Below, piece by piece: positions 42,113 to 50,657 of a stretch of 64,000 bases of DNA. The stretch spans positions 1,302,001-1,366,000 of the forward strand of contig OY734803.1 in assembly GCA_963457535.1 (NCBI GenBank). The letters run 5' to 3'. Made by a program: the position numbers and the translations under genes. Numbering within the stretch: position 1 is the first letter of the stretch; each line of letters opens with the position of its first letter. This DNA comes from JAHRAW01 sp028066695 (GTDB lineage Bacteria; Pseudomonadota; Gammaproteobacteria; Arenicellales; Poriferihabitantaceae). The notes beneath the pieces are model-generated. The model was not told the origin of the DNA and searched no databases. It saw nothing but the letters and a program-made list of their open reading frames with translations.

Positions 42113-43858
42113 ATGAACAAAATGATCACCGAGCGCGACACCTCGCGCGACACGCTCGCCAAAAAAGACCGCAGCGGCAATGTCATCTCGGGCGGCCATC
42201 TGGTCGCGCGCGCGCTCAAAAACGAGGGCGTCGACACCATTTTCACGCTGTGCGGCGGCCACATCATTGACATCTACGACGGCTGCGTGGAGGAGGGCAT
42301 TCGCATCATTGACACGCGCCACGAGCAAACCGCCGGGCACGCCGCCGACGGCTACGCGCGGCAGACCGGGCAACTCGGCGTGGTGGTCACCACCGCCGGC
42401 CCCGGCAGCACCAATGTCATGACCGGCACCGCCACCGCGTTTCGCTCGGAAAGCCCGATGCTGCACATCGGCGGGCAGGGCGCGCTGACCCAGCACAAGA
42501 TGGGCTCGCTGCAGGATTTGCCGCATGTGGACATGATGGCGCCGATCACCAAGTTTTCCGCGGGCATTTTGTCCACCGAGCGCATCGCCGACATGGTGTG
42601 CATGGCCGCGCGCGAGTGTTTCAACGGCGCATACGGGCCGTCCTATCTGGAAATTCCGCGCGATGTGCTGGACCGCGAAGTTCCGGTGGAAAGCGCGGTG
42701 GTGCCGGCGCGCGGCGCCTACCGCGCCTCCACGCGCTCCATCGGCGACCCGGCCGACATTGAGCGGCTCGCGGCGATTTTGGGCAAGGCGAAATCGCCGG
42801 CGGTTTTGTTCGGGCAGCAGGTGTGGGCCTGCCGCGGCCACGAAGCCGCGGCCGAGTTCGTGCGCGCGTATGACATTCCGGCGTATATGAACGGCGCCAG
42901 CCGCAGTCTGCTGCCGCTGGACGACCCGCACCACTTTGACCGCACGCGCCGCGACGCGTTTTCGCGCGCCGATGTAATTCTCATCGTCGGCACGCCGTTT
43001 GATTTCCGCATGGGCTACGGCAAGCGCATTTCGCGCGAGGCTACGCTGGCGCAGATAGACCAGAACTACGGCACCGTCGGCAAAAACCGCGACATCAGCA
43101 TCGGCCTGGCCGGCGACCCCGGCGCGATTTTGTCGGCGCTCGCGCAGGCCGCGAGCGGGCATTCCGACGCCGGCGCGCGCAAGGCGCGCCTCGCATGGAT
43201 GAAAGAGTTGCGCGCGGTGGAAAAGCAGAAACTGGAAAAATTGATGCCGCTTTTCACCAGCGACAGCAACCCGATTCACCCTTACCGCCTCGCGCATGAA
43301 ATCAACCTGTTCCTCGGCGACGACACCGTCTATGTCGGCGACGGGGGCGACATCGTCACCATCTCGGCGCAGGCGGTGCGCCCGCACCGGCCGGGGCAGT
43401 GGATGGATCCGGGCGCGCTCGGCTCGCTCGGCGTCGGCACCGGGTTTTCCATGGCGGCGAAACTCGCCGCGCCGGAAAAAGAGGTGGTGTGCCTGTTCGG
43501 CGACGGCTCGTTCGGCATGACCGCGTTTGACCTGGAAACGGCGCAGCGTTTCGGCGCGCCGTTCCTGTCGGTGATCGGCAACAATTCGCACATGAACCAA
43601 ATCCGCTACGGGCAGACCACCAAATACGGCGAGGAGCGCGGCACGGTCGCCAACAAACTCGGCGACATTCCGTTCAGCAAATTCGCCGACATGCTCGGCG
43701 GATACGGCGAGGAAGTGCGCGAACCCGCGGAAATCGCGCCGGCATTGCAGCGCGCGCGCGAGGCGATCGCGGCCACCGGAAAATGCGCGGTGGTCAATGT
43801 GTGGGTGGACCCGGACGAATACGCGCCGGGCACCAAAGCGCAGACCATGTATAAGTGA
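42113..43858 (+). CDS. ThDP-dependent enzyme (oxalyl-CoA decarboxylase / 2-hydroxyacyl-CoA lyase / acetolactate synthase family)
   Basis: The 581-residue protein has the three-domain layout of this family. The catalytic Glu is in DTRHEQTAGHAADGYA near residue 71. The ThDP/Mg site reads GDGSFGMTAFDLETAQ near 463 with the NN of GNNSHMNQ near 488. Its neighbour is formyl-CoA transferase, whose usual partner is oxalyl-CoA decarboxylase. Yet the sequence differs from the Oxalobacter enzyme as I recall it (for example GDSAFGFSGME there). It may decarboxylate an oxalyl-type thioester or cleave 2-hydroxyacyl-CoA to formyl-CoA. GGAG precedes the ATG. Confidence 0.88.
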   Translation: MNKMITERDTSRDTLAKKDRSGNVISGGHLVARALKNEGVDTIFTLCGGHIIDIYDGCVEEGIRIIDTRHEQTAGHAADGYARQTGQLGVVVTTAGPGSTNVMTGTATAFRSESPMLHIGGQGALTQHKMGSLQDLPHVDMMAPITKFSAGILSTERIADMVCMAARECFNGAYGPSYLEIPRDVLDREVPVESAVVPARGAYRASTRSIGDPADIERLAAILGKAKSPAVLFGQQVWACRGHEAAAEFVRAYDIPAYMNGASRSLLPLDDPHHFDRTRRDAFSRADVILIVGTPFDFRMGYGKRISREATLAQIDQNYGTVGKNRDISIGLAGDPGAILSALAQAASGHSDAGARKARLAWMKELRAVEKQKLEKLMPLFTSDSNPIHPYRLAHEINLFLGDDTVYVGDGGDIVTISAQAVRPHRPGQWMDPGALGSLGVGTGFSMAAKLAAPEKEVVCLFGDGSFGMTAFDLETAQRFGAPFLSVIGNNSHMNQIRYGQTTKYGEERGTVANKLGDIPFSKFADMLGGYGEEVREPAEIAPALQRAREAIAATGKCAVVNVWVDPDEYAPGTKAQTMYK

Positions 43859-43901
43859 TGCGCCGCCCGCGAACATCTCCCCGACAACCCGAACTCCGAA
43901 A

Positions 43902-45149
43902 ATGAAAGCACTTGACGGCGTCAAAATCCTGGACTTCACGCATGTGCAGTCCGGCCCGACCTGCACGCAACTCCTCGCCTGGCTCGGCGCCGATGTGATC
44001 AAGATAGAACGCCCCGGCGGCGGCGACGCCACGCGCAACCAGTTGGTGGATGTGGAGGGCGCGGACTCGCTGTATTTCACCATGCTGAACCACAACAAGC
44101 GCTCGCTGACGCTGAACACCAAGCACGCCGACGGCAAGGCCGCGCTGGAAAAACTGGTGGCGGCCTGCGATGTGCTGGTGGAAAATTTCGCGCCCGGCGC
44201 GCTGGACCGCATGGGATTTTCCTGGGAGCGCATTCACGAACTCAACCCGCGCATGATCATGGCCTCGGTCAAGGGTTTTGGGCCCGGTCCTTACGAGGAC
44301 TGCAAGGTGTATGAAAACATCGCGCAATGCGCCGGCGGCGCGGCCTCCACCACCGGGTTTCGCGACGGCCCGCCGCTGGTCACCGGCGCGCAGGTCGGCG
44401 ACTCCGGCACCGGCCTGCACCTCGCGCTCGGCATCGTCGCCGCGCTTTTGCAGCGCGAAAAAAGCGGCCGCGGCCAGCGCGTGTTCGCGCCGATGCAGGA
44501 CGGCGTGCTCAATCTGTGCCGCGTCAAATTGCGCGACCAGCAGCGCCTCGCGCATGGCCCGCTGCGCGAGTATTCGCAATTCGCATCGGGCGAGCCTTTC
44601 GGCGAGGCGACGCCGCGCGCCGGCAACGACTCCGGCGGCGGCCAGCCGGGGCGCGTGCTGAAATGCAAAAACTGGGAGAAAGATCCGAACGCCTACACCT
44701 ACTTCATCACGCAGGAAGCGGTGTGGAAAAACATCTGCGACCTCATCGGCAAACCGGAGTGGCGCGACCACCCGGACTACGCCACGCCGAAAGCGCGCCT
44801 GCCGCGGCTGAACGAGGTGTTTGAAGCGATTGAGGCGTGGACCATGACCAAGACCAAGTTTGAGGTGATGAACCTGTGCAACCCGCTGAACATTCCGGCC
44901 GGCCCGATTTTGTCCATGAAAGAACTGGCCGAGGAGCCGTCGCTGCGCGCCAGCGGCACCGTGGTGGAAGTGGAGCATCCCAAGCGCGGCTCCTATCTCA
45001 CCGTCGGCTGCCCGATCAAACTTTCCGACTCGGCGGTGGAAGTGACGCGCGCGCCGCTGCTCGGCGAGCACAGCGAGGAAATCCTGCGCGAAGTGCTCGG
45101 CTATTCCAAGGAAGAAGTGGCCAAGTTGGTTGAGTCCGGCGCGGTTTGA
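43902..45149 (+). CDS. frc: Class III CoA-transferase, formyl-CoA:oxalate type
   Basis: This 415-residue protein follows formyl-CoA transferase throughout: LDFTHVQSGPTCTQLLAWLGADVIKIER, SLYFTMLNHNKRS, VLVENFAPGALDRMGF, KVYENIAQCAGGAASTTGF, LRDQQRL and the C-terminal TRAPLLGEHSEE. The catalytic Asp is in GDSGTGLH near residue 168. Frc moves CoA from formyl-CoA to oxalate. Close relatives use other acids, so oxalate is likely but not certain. No strong Shine-Dalgarno is seen; the gene overlaps the next by TGATG. Confidence 0.9.
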   Translation: MKALDGVKILDFTHVQSGPTCTQLLAWLGADVIKIERPGGGDATRNQLVDVEGADSLYFTMLNHNKRSLTLNTKHADGKAALEKLVAACDVLVENFAPGALDRMGFSWERIHELNPRMIMASVKGFGPGPYEDCKVYENIAQCAGGAASTTGFRDGPPLVTGAQVGDSGTGLHLALGIVAALLQREKSGRGQRVFAPMQDGVLNLCRVKLRDQQRLAHGPLREYSQFASGEPFGEATPRAGNDSGGGQPGRVLKCKNWEKDPNAYTYFITQEAVWKNICDLIGKPEWRDHPDYATPKARLPRLNEVFEAIEAWTMTKTKFEVMNLCNPLNIPAGPILSMKELAEEPSLRASGTVVEVEHPKRGSYLTVGCPIKLSDSAVEVTRAPLLGEHSEEILREVLGYSKEEVAKLVESGAV

Positions 45150-46075
45150 TGCGAATCGTCGTTCACGGCCAGCAGGCCTTCGGCCGCGCCGTTCTGGAAA
45201 AATTGCTGGAGCGCGGCGAAGATGTGGTCGCGGTGTGCACCGCGCCCGACAAGGAGGGGCGGCCCGATGACCCGCTGAAAACCCTGGCGCTGGAGCGCGG
45301 CCTGCCGCTGCACCAGCCGCCGTCGTGGAAGACCCCGCAGGCGCTGGAATTGATGCGCTCATTTGAAAGCGATGTGTGCCTGATGGCGTATGTGCTGCTG
45401 CTGGTGCCGGAGGCGGTGCTGAACGCGCCGGCGCAGGGCTCGTTTCAATACCACCCGTCGCTGCTGCCGATGCACCGCGGGCCGTCTTCCATCAACTGGC
45501 CGATCGCGCTCGGCGCGACGCGCACCGGCCTCAGCATTTTCTGGCCCGACGCGGGCCTGGACGAGGGGCCGATACTGATGCAAAAAACCTGCGAGATCGG
45601 GCCCGATGAAACCCTCGGCGATGTGTATTTCAACAAACTCTTTCCGCTCGGCGTGGAGGCGATGATTGAATCGCTGGACCTGCTGAAAAAAGGCGAGGCG
45701 CCGAAAATTCCGCAGAATCTGAAGGAAGGCTCGTATGAGTCGTGGTTCGGAAAAAAGGAAGCGCAATTGGACTGGCAAAAATCCGCGCGCGAAAACTACA
45801 ACATCATCCGCGCCGCCAACCCGCAGCCGGGCGCGTGGACGACGCGCCGCGGCGACACGCTGCAGATTTTTGACAGCGCGTGCGAAGACGAAAAAAATTC
45901 CGGCGCGCCGGGCGAAGTCGTGCGCATTGACGACGACGGCATTTTGGTCGCCGCGCGCGGCGGCGCGATTCGCTTCAAGCGCGTTCGCGCCGGTGGGAGC
46001 CGCGAAAAAGTTCCGGCGCGCGAATACGCCGAAAAAAACAACATGAAAACCGGCGAGCGGCTCGGCGAAAAATGA
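45149..46075 (+). CDS. 10-formyltetrahydrofolate hydrolase-like formyltransferase (FDH N-terminal domain type)
   Basis: The 308-residue protein has a formyl-transferase fold: HGQQAFGRAVLEKL, then YHPSLLPMHRGPSSINW near residue 106 with the catalytic His, and LDEGPILMQK near 143 with the Asp. The C-terminal part has PQPGAWT and a small OB-like domain. It matches the hydrolase domain of 10-formyl-THF dehydrogenase better than Fmt: Q-Y-H replaces the N-x-H of Fmt. It lacks the aldehyde dehydrogenase part. Beside frc it could release or move formyl groups between THF and the CoA pathway. Confidence 0.83.
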   Translation: MRIVVHGQQAFGRAVLEKLLERGEDVVAVCTAPDKEGRPDDPLKTLALERGLPLHQPPSWKTPQALELMRSFESDVCLMAYVLLLVPEAVLNAPAQGSFQYHPSLLPMHRGPSSINWPIALGATRTGLSIFWPDAGLDEGPILMQKTCEIGPDETLGDVYFNKLFPLGVEAMIESLDLLKKGEAPKIPQNLKEGSYESWFGKKEAQLDWQKSARENYNIIRAANPQPGAWTTRRGDTLQIFDSACEDEKNSGAPGEVVRIDDDGILVAARGGAIRFKRVRAGGSREKVPAREYAEKNNMKTGERLGEK

Positions 46076-47055
46076 GCGACGCCGGCCGCATTGAGGTCGC
46101 AAAACACGGCGCGCCCGAAGTGCTGCGCTGGCGTGCTGAGAAAATTCCGCCGCCGGCGCCGGATGAAATTCGCGTGCGCCACACCGCGATCGGGGTGAAT
46201 TTCATTGATGTGTATTTCCGCACCGGGCTGTATCCGCCGCCGCAACTGCCGTTTACGCCGGGGCTGGAGGCGGCCGGCGTGGTGGAGGAAGCCGGCGCCG
46301 AAGCAAAAAACTTTTCCCCCGGCGACCGCGTCGCCTACGCCTCGGCGCCGCTCGGCGCGTATTGCGAGATGCGCAACCTTCCGGCCGCGCGCGCCGTCAA
46401 AATTCCCGACGGCATAGACGACGCCACCGCCGCGGCGGTGATGCTGAAAGGCATGACCGCGCATTACCTGCTGCACGACACTTATTGCGTGCGGCCCGGA
46501 GACGCGATTTTGTTTCACGCCGCGGCCGGCGGCGTCGGCCTCATCGCATGCCAGTGGGCGAAGCACCTCGGCGCGCGCGTCATCGGCACCGCCGGCTCCG
46601 AGGAAAAAGCCGAACTCGCGCGCGAACACGGCTGCGAACATGTGATTGATTACACCCGCGATGACTGGCCGAAACGCGTGCGCGAAATCACCGGTGAAAA
46701 AGGCGTACCGGTCGTCTATGACTCGGTCGGACAGGCGACTTTCGCCGGCTCGCTGGACTGCCTGCGCGCGCGCGGAACCATGGTTTCTTTCGGGCAGTCG
46801 TCGGGCGCGGTCGCGCCGTTTGACATCGGAATTTTGAACGCGAAAGGCGCGCTGTTTTTGACCCGCCCGTCGCTCGCGCATTACACCGCGACTTCCGAGG
46901 AATTGGCGCATGCGGCGAACGCGGTGTTTGATGTGGTCGCCTCGGGCGCGGTGCGCATTCACATCAACCAGCGCTATCCGCTGAAAAACGCCGCGGACGC
47001 GCACCGCGATTTGGAAGCGCGCCGCACCACCGGCTGCAGCGTGCTGCTTCCCTAG
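46072..47055 (+). CDS. qor: NADPH:quinone reductase, zinc-independent MDR family
   Basis: A 327-residue medium-chain reductase of the QOR type: GVNFIDVYFRTGLYP, TPGLEAAGVV, the NADPH loop HAAAGGVGLIACQWAKHLGA near residue 150 and the ending HRDLEARRTTGCSVLLP. It lacks zinc ligands. It overlaps the formyltransferase-like gene by ATGA and closes the operon. It probably reduces a quinone or enone; a link to the C1 enzymes is only positional. Confidence 0.92.
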   Translation: MSDAGRIEVAKHGAPEVLRWRAEKIPPPAPDEIRVRHTAIGVNFIDVYFRTGLYPPPQLPFTPGLEAAGVVEEAGAEAKNFSPGDRVAYASAPLGAYCEMRNLPAARAVKIPDGIDDATAAAVMLKGMTAHYLLHDTYCVRPGDAILFHAAAGGVGLIACQWAKHLGARVIGTAGSEEKAELAREHGCEHVIDYTRDDWPKRVREITGEKGVPVVYDSVGQATFAGSLDCLRARGTMVSFGQSSGAVAPFDIGILNAKGALFLTRPSLAHYTATSEELAHAANAVFDVVASGAVRIHINQRYPLKNAADAHRDLEARRTTGCSVLLP

Positions 47056-47112
47056 CCGAAAATCTCCGCGGAAAACGCCGGGAAAAACTCCCGGCAAAAA
47101 CCTCAGGAGAAA
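47056..47112. repeat. 12-bp periodic repeat between qor and the HlyU gene
   Basis: The 47-bp gap is filled by units such as GAAAATCTCCGCG, GAAAACGCCGG and GAAAAACTCCCGG. The last unit runs into the 3' end of the convergent HlyU-like gene. Confidence 0.65.
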
Positions 47113-47384
47113 ATCTTGTCGCCCTGCTGATCAATAAGCGCCTGGGCTTTGTTGATGATCAGCGCGACCGCGCCGGCTTCGTTGTTGCAGGTGTCGGCGC
47201 GGATGAAAAAATGCTCGCGCAAAACCTCGCCGTCGCGTTTGCGGATGACCGCCTCGGTGCTCCAGCCGCCGCCGATTTTGCGCGGGCACGGCGTGATCGT
47301 GTATTCATGATATTGCACCGCTTCCAGTTCGCGGCCGCGCCCGCTTCCGCCGCCGCCGAAGAGTTTTTTGAAGAAGTTTTTCAT
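47103..47384 (-). CDS. HlyU family protein
   Basis: This 93-residue protein shows the HlyU domain: YHEYTITPCPRKIGGGWSTEAVIRK, then EHFFIRADTCNNEAGAV and the ending KAQALIDQQGDKIF. The domain is named after a Vibrio haemolysin regulator of another fold class, and its true role is unsettled. A Gly/Ser stretch follows the basic first ten residues. It lies downstream of sthA on the same strand, 47 bp away. Confidence 0.82.
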   Translation of the reverse strand: MKNFFKKLFGGGGSGRGRELEAVQYHEYTITPCPRKIGGGWSTEAVIRKRDGEVLREHFFIRADTCNNEAGAVALIINKAQALIDQQGDKIFS

Positions 47385-47387
47385 GGG

Positions 47388-47486
47388 GATTTTTCAGGCC
47401 GAGTTTTCCGCGGCGATTTTCGCGGCGAATTTCAGGCCGTTTTTTGCGCGGTTTTCCGCGGCGATTTTGTCGGAGAAATCTGCGGC
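47388..47486. repeat. Array of 12-bp units crossing the sthA stop codon
   Basis: Seven consecutive units of exactly 12 bp run from 47403 to 47486: GTTTTCCGCGGC occurs twice, and the others are variants such as GATTTTCGCGGC and GATTTTGTCGGA. The sthA stop (47432-47434) lies inside the third unit. Units upstream encode the last residues of SthA (SPTK, SPRK, TAQK); units downstream are non-coding. It is the clearest example of the repeat family. Confidence 0.85.
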
Positions 47487-48904
47487 GCGGGTTTTTTGCC
47501 GTGCGAATCCGGCGCCAGCGCGGCCATGCGGTTGTGCGCGTAAAGCGCCGCGACTTTGTAAGCCTCTGCCAGCGTCGGATAATTGAACGCGTTTTCCAGG
47601 AAATAATCCAGCGTGCCTTTCAGCGTCAGCACCGCCTGGCCGATGTGAATCAATTCGGTCGCGCCCTCGCCGACAATGTGCACGCCGAGCAGGCGGCGCG
47701 TTTTGGTCGAGAAAATCGTCTTCAGCATTCCCGAGTCCAGCCCCATCACCTTGCCGCGCGAAGTCTCGCGCAGCGGAGTCACGCCGACTTCATACGGAAT
47801 TTTACGCGCGATAACCTCCTCCTCGGTCATGCCGACCGTGGACATTTCCGGCACCGCGTAAATGCCGTAGGGAAAAAACTTCGGCGGTTTGTGCACCGGC
47901 TCGTCCAGCGCGTGCAGCGCGGCGATGCGCCCCTGCTCCAATGAAGTGGAGGCGAGGCTGGGAAAGCCGATGACATCGCCGGCCGCGTAAATGTGCGGAG
48001 ACGCGGTTTGAAAACGCTCGTTCACTTTCAGCCGGCCGCGGTGGTCGCTCTTTAAGCCGCAATGTTCCAGGCCGAGTTTGTCGGTGGCGCCGACCCGGCC
48101 GGCGGCGAACAGCACCATGTCCGAGGCGAAGGCGCGCCCGCTTTCCAAATGCACCACGCAACTTTCGTCGGCGCGCGATTCAATCTTGACGACCTTTTGC
48201 CCGAAATGCATGCGCAGGCCCGCGTCCATGATGTCGTGGCGAAAATGCATCAGGGTTTCCTTGTCCACGAAATCCAGCATGCTTTCGCGCGGCTCTATCA
48301 GCGTGACATTAATGTCCAGCACCTTGAAGATGGTTGCGTATTCCACGCCGACCACGCCGGCGCCGATGACGGTGAGCGAGCGCGGCAGTTTTTTCATGCG
48401 GGTGACTTCGTCGCTGTCCACGATGTTGACGCCGTTGAACGGCACATCGTCGGGGCGGTAGGTGCGCGTGCCGACGGTGATCACGAAACGCTCGGCGGAA
48501 AGTTCCAGAATTTCGCCGTCGGGCGTTTTTACCTCCAGTTCTTTTTCGCCGGTGAAACGGCCGTGGCCGCAGAGGATTTCCACATTGTTGCGCACCAACT
48601 GGTCTTCCAAAATGTCCACCTCGCGGTGCAGCGTCATGTGCAGCCGCTGCATCAAATCCTCGGCGGTGATGTCCTGCTTGACGCGGTAGGAGCGGCCGTA
48701 AAAACCGCGCTCGCGCCAGCCGGTTAAGTTCAGCACGGTCTCGCGCAGGGTTTTGCTGGGGATGGTGCCGGTGTGCACGCACACGCCGCCGACTTCGGCC
48801 ATGCCGTCGACGATGGCGACTTTGCGCTCCAGTTTCGCCGCCTGAATGGCCGCGGTTTTTCCGGCCGGGCCGCTGCCGATTACCACCAGATCGTATTTTT
48901 GCAT
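47432..48904 (-). CDS. sthA: Soluble (Si-specific) NAD(P)+ transhydrogenase
   Basis: SthA passes reducing power between NADPH and NAD+. The FAD site IGSGPAGKTAAIQAAK and NAD site VIGAGVVGVEYA are present. GVCVHTGTIPSKTLRE shows that the redox disulfide of dihydrolipoamide dehydrogenase is missing, as expected for SthA. The ATG at 48904 begins the conserved fold. At 490 residues it exceeds the family by about 25, due to a KPAPQISPTKSPRK repeat tail encoded by the 12-bp array. Confidence 0.94.
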   Translation of the reverse strand: MQKYDLVVIGSGPAGKTAAIQAAKLERKVAIVDGMAEVGGVCVHTGTIPSKTLRETVLNLTGWRERGFYGRSYRVKQDITAEDLMQRLHMTLHREVDILEDQLVRNNVEILCGHGRFTGEKELEVKTPDGEILELSAERFVITVGTRTYRPDDVPFNGVNIVDSDEVTRMKKLPRSLTVIGAGVVGVEYATIFKVLDINVTLIEPRESMLDFVDKETLMHFRHDIMDAGLRMHFGQKVVKIESRADESCVVHLESGRAFASDMVLFAAGRVGATDKLGLEHCGLKSDHRGRLKVNERFQTASPHIYAAGDVIGFPSLASTSLEQGRIAALHALDEPVHKPPKFFPYGIYAVPEMSTVGMTEEEVIARKIPYEVGVTPLRETSRGKVMGLDSGMLKTIFSTKTRRLLGVHIVGEGATELIHIGQAVLTLKGTLDYFLENAFNYPTLAEAYKVAALYAHNRMAALAPDSHGKKPAPQISPTKSPRKTAQKTA

Positions 48905-48953
48905 TGGGGAGTCCCGGCCTGCGCGGGTTGTTCGGTAGAATTCTTCGGCCTCC

Positions 48954-48959
48954 ATTGTA
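48954..48959 (-). promoter_or_regulatory. Possible -10 box of sthA
   Basis: TACAAT on the minus strand lies 49 nt before the sthA start in a 191-bp divergent gap. The same gap holds a TGCTACATT box on the plus strand for the desulfurase gene. Confidence 0.35.
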
Positions 48960-49046
48960 AGCGATTTTTCGGGCGAAATCGGCGCGGTTTTCGCCGCGGG
49001 GCGCGCCGCAGGCCATTTCATTAAAACGCCTCCGGGCGGATTTTTA

Positions 49047-49055
49047 TGCTACATT
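49047..49055 (+). promoter_or_regulatory. Extended -10 promoter of the desulfurase-like gene
   Basis: TGCTACATT lies 40 nt before the start codon. It matches the TGCTAnAnT pattern seen upstream of other transcription units in the window. Confidence 0.4.
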
Positions 49056-49095
49056 TCGGCGGAACAAGCGATAAAACATTCCAGAGAACGCGAAA

Positions 49096-50592
49096 ATGAG
49101 CGAAAAAACTTCCTGCGACTCCAAGCGCGCAAAAATGCTGGCAAAACTGCGCGCCGGCGCGCTCGGCCTCGGCCTCACCCACAAACTCGCCGACGGAAAA
49201 AGCGGCCGGCGCATCTACCTGGACAGCACCGCGAGCACGCTGCAACTCGGCATCGTCCGCGACGTCGTCCAAAAATATCTGCCGCATTACGCCAACACCC
49301 ACACCAGCGCGCATTTCAGCGCGAAACTTTCCACGCGCGAATACGCCTGGGCGCATTCCATGGCGCTGGATTTTGTCGGCGCCGACGCGCGCGATTACTG
49401 CTGCTTTTTTGTCGGCAGCGGCGCCACCGGCGGCATCAACCGGGTGGCGCGCACCCTCGCGCGCAAACGCCCGGAACGCGACGTGGTCATCGCCACCGTG
49501 ATGGAGCACCACTCCAACGATTTGCCGCACCGAAAAAATTTCGCCAAGGTCGTGCACGCGCCGCTGGTCGCGGCCGAAAGCGGCTTCGGCGCCGCCGATG
49601 TCGCGCGCATTGAAAGCGCGCTCGCCGAACACTCCGGGCGGGTCAACTATGTCGCGGTAACCGGCGTCTCCAATGTGACCGGCATCATCAACCCGGTGCA
49701 CGACATCGCCGAAGCCGCGCACCGCCACGGCGCGGCGATTTTGGTGGACGCCGCGCAAATGGCCGCGCATGTGCCGGTGCAAATGAGCGGCCACAAAAAT
49801 CCGGCGCGCGACCTGGACATTCTCTGCATGTCGGGGCACAAAATCTACGCGCCGTCCTCGCCCGGCGCGGTGGTCGCGCGCCGCGAGCTGTTCGCCGGGG
49901 TTGAGCCGGACGAAGTCGGCGGCGGCATGGTGGACGATGTGCACCTCGACCGCTACATGGTCACCGACAAATTCCCGGACCGCGAGGAGGCCGGCACGCC
50001 CAACATCGTCGGCGCGATCGCGCTGGCGACCGCGCTGTATGCGCTGAAAGAAATCGGCATGGAATACATCGCCGCCGAGGAAAACGAATTGATAAAAGCG
50101 GCCGTCGCCGAACTCGCGAAAATCAAAGACGTGGTGATCTACGGCGCGGCCGACGCCGAATGCATGCGCGCCGGCGCGGTCTCGTTCAACATTCGCGGCA
50201 TGCACCACTCGCTGACCGCGGCGGTGCTGAACGACTACTTCAACATCGCGGTGCGCAACGCCTGCTTCTGCGCGCACCCGTATGTGCGCGAAATGATTTC
50301 CGAAGACCTCGGCGAACAGATGGACAAAAGCCTCAGCAACGAGGAATTGGAAGCGCTGGCCGAAATGCAGCGCGGCATGGTGCGCGCCAGTTTCGGCATC
50401 TACAACGAGCGGCGCGACGCCGCCGCGCTCGCCGACGCGGTGCGGCATATCGCCGCGAACAAGGAGGAGTACGCATCGCATTACCGCCAGGGTGACGACG
50501 GCGAATACGCGCACACCACCTTCCGCTTTGACAGCCGCCCGCTGTTCTCGGCGCGCGACGAGGCGCAACGCTGGCTGGAAGAGGGCGGCTGA
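49096..50592 (+). CDS. Class V aminotransferase, SufS/CsdA-like cysteine desulfurase
   Basis: A 498-residue PLP enzyme. The PLP lysine is in MSGHKIYAPSSPG near residue 255, HHSN and VDAAQMAAH bind the cofactor, and the catalytic Cys candidate is in VRNACFCAHPY near residue 395, matching the RxGxxC-A-x-P region of SufS. It is longer than SufS (about 406) at both ends, including some 75 extra C-terminal residues. No suf genes are nearby. A desulfurase is most likely, but a related lyase (for example selenocysteine or sulfoxide lyase) is possible. Confidence 0.83.
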   Translation: MSEKTSCDSKRAKMLAKLRAGALGLGLTHKLADGKSGRRIYLDSTASTLQLGIVRDVVQKYLPHYANTHTSAHFSAKLSTREYAWAHSMALDFVGADARDYCCFFVGSGATGGINRVARTLARKRPERDVVIATVMEHHSNDLPHRKNFAKVVHAPLVAAESGFGAADVARIESALAEHSGRVNYVAVTGVSNVTGIINPVHDIAEAAHRHGAAILVDAAQMAAHVPVQMSGHKNPARDLDILCMSGHKIYAPSSPGAVVARRELFAGVEPDEVGGGMVDDVHLDRYMVTDKFPDREEAGTPNIVGAIALATALYALKEIGMEYIAAEENELIKAAVAELAKIKDVVIYGAADAECMRAGAVSFNIRGMHHSLTAAVLNDYFNIAVRNACFCAHPYVREMISEDLGEQMDKSLSNEELEALAEMQRGMVRASFGIYNERRDAAALADAVRHIAANKEEYASHYRQGDDGEYAHTTFRFDSRPLFSARDEAQRWLEEGG

Positions 50593-50603
50593 ACCGCGCC
50601 GCG

Positions 50604-50612
50604 TGCTACAAT
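50604..50612 (+). promoter_or_regulatory. Extended -10 promoter of the methyltransferase-HNH gene
   Basis: TGCTACAAT lies 45 nt before the start codon, in the 65-bp gap. It matches the recurrent TGCTAnAnT motif. Confidence 0.45.
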
Positions 50613-50657
50613 GCGCGCCATGCGGAGTTTGGCAATCACCGGGGCGGCGGCGGCCGC

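Noticed and set aside
40589..44233. A 1214-codon minus-strand frame across tctA, the ThDP gene and frc
   Set aside because: It is antisense to three well-recognised genes and has the His/Arg-rich composition of a shadow frame in GC-rich DNA.
45149..46075. Methionyl-tRNA formyltransferase (fmt)
   Set aside because: The N-x-H motif of Fmt is Q-Y-H here, and the C-terminal half fits the 10-formyl-THF dehydrogenase hydrolase domain. A def gene is not adjacent.
47388..47486. Rho-independent terminator at the sthA end, suggested by T runs
   Set aside because: The T runs recur every 12 bp with no stable hairpin before a single terminal run.
47432..48904. Dihydrolipoamide dehydrogenase
   Set aside because: The redox disulfide CxxxxC is replaced by C-V-H-T-G-T, which fits SthA instead.
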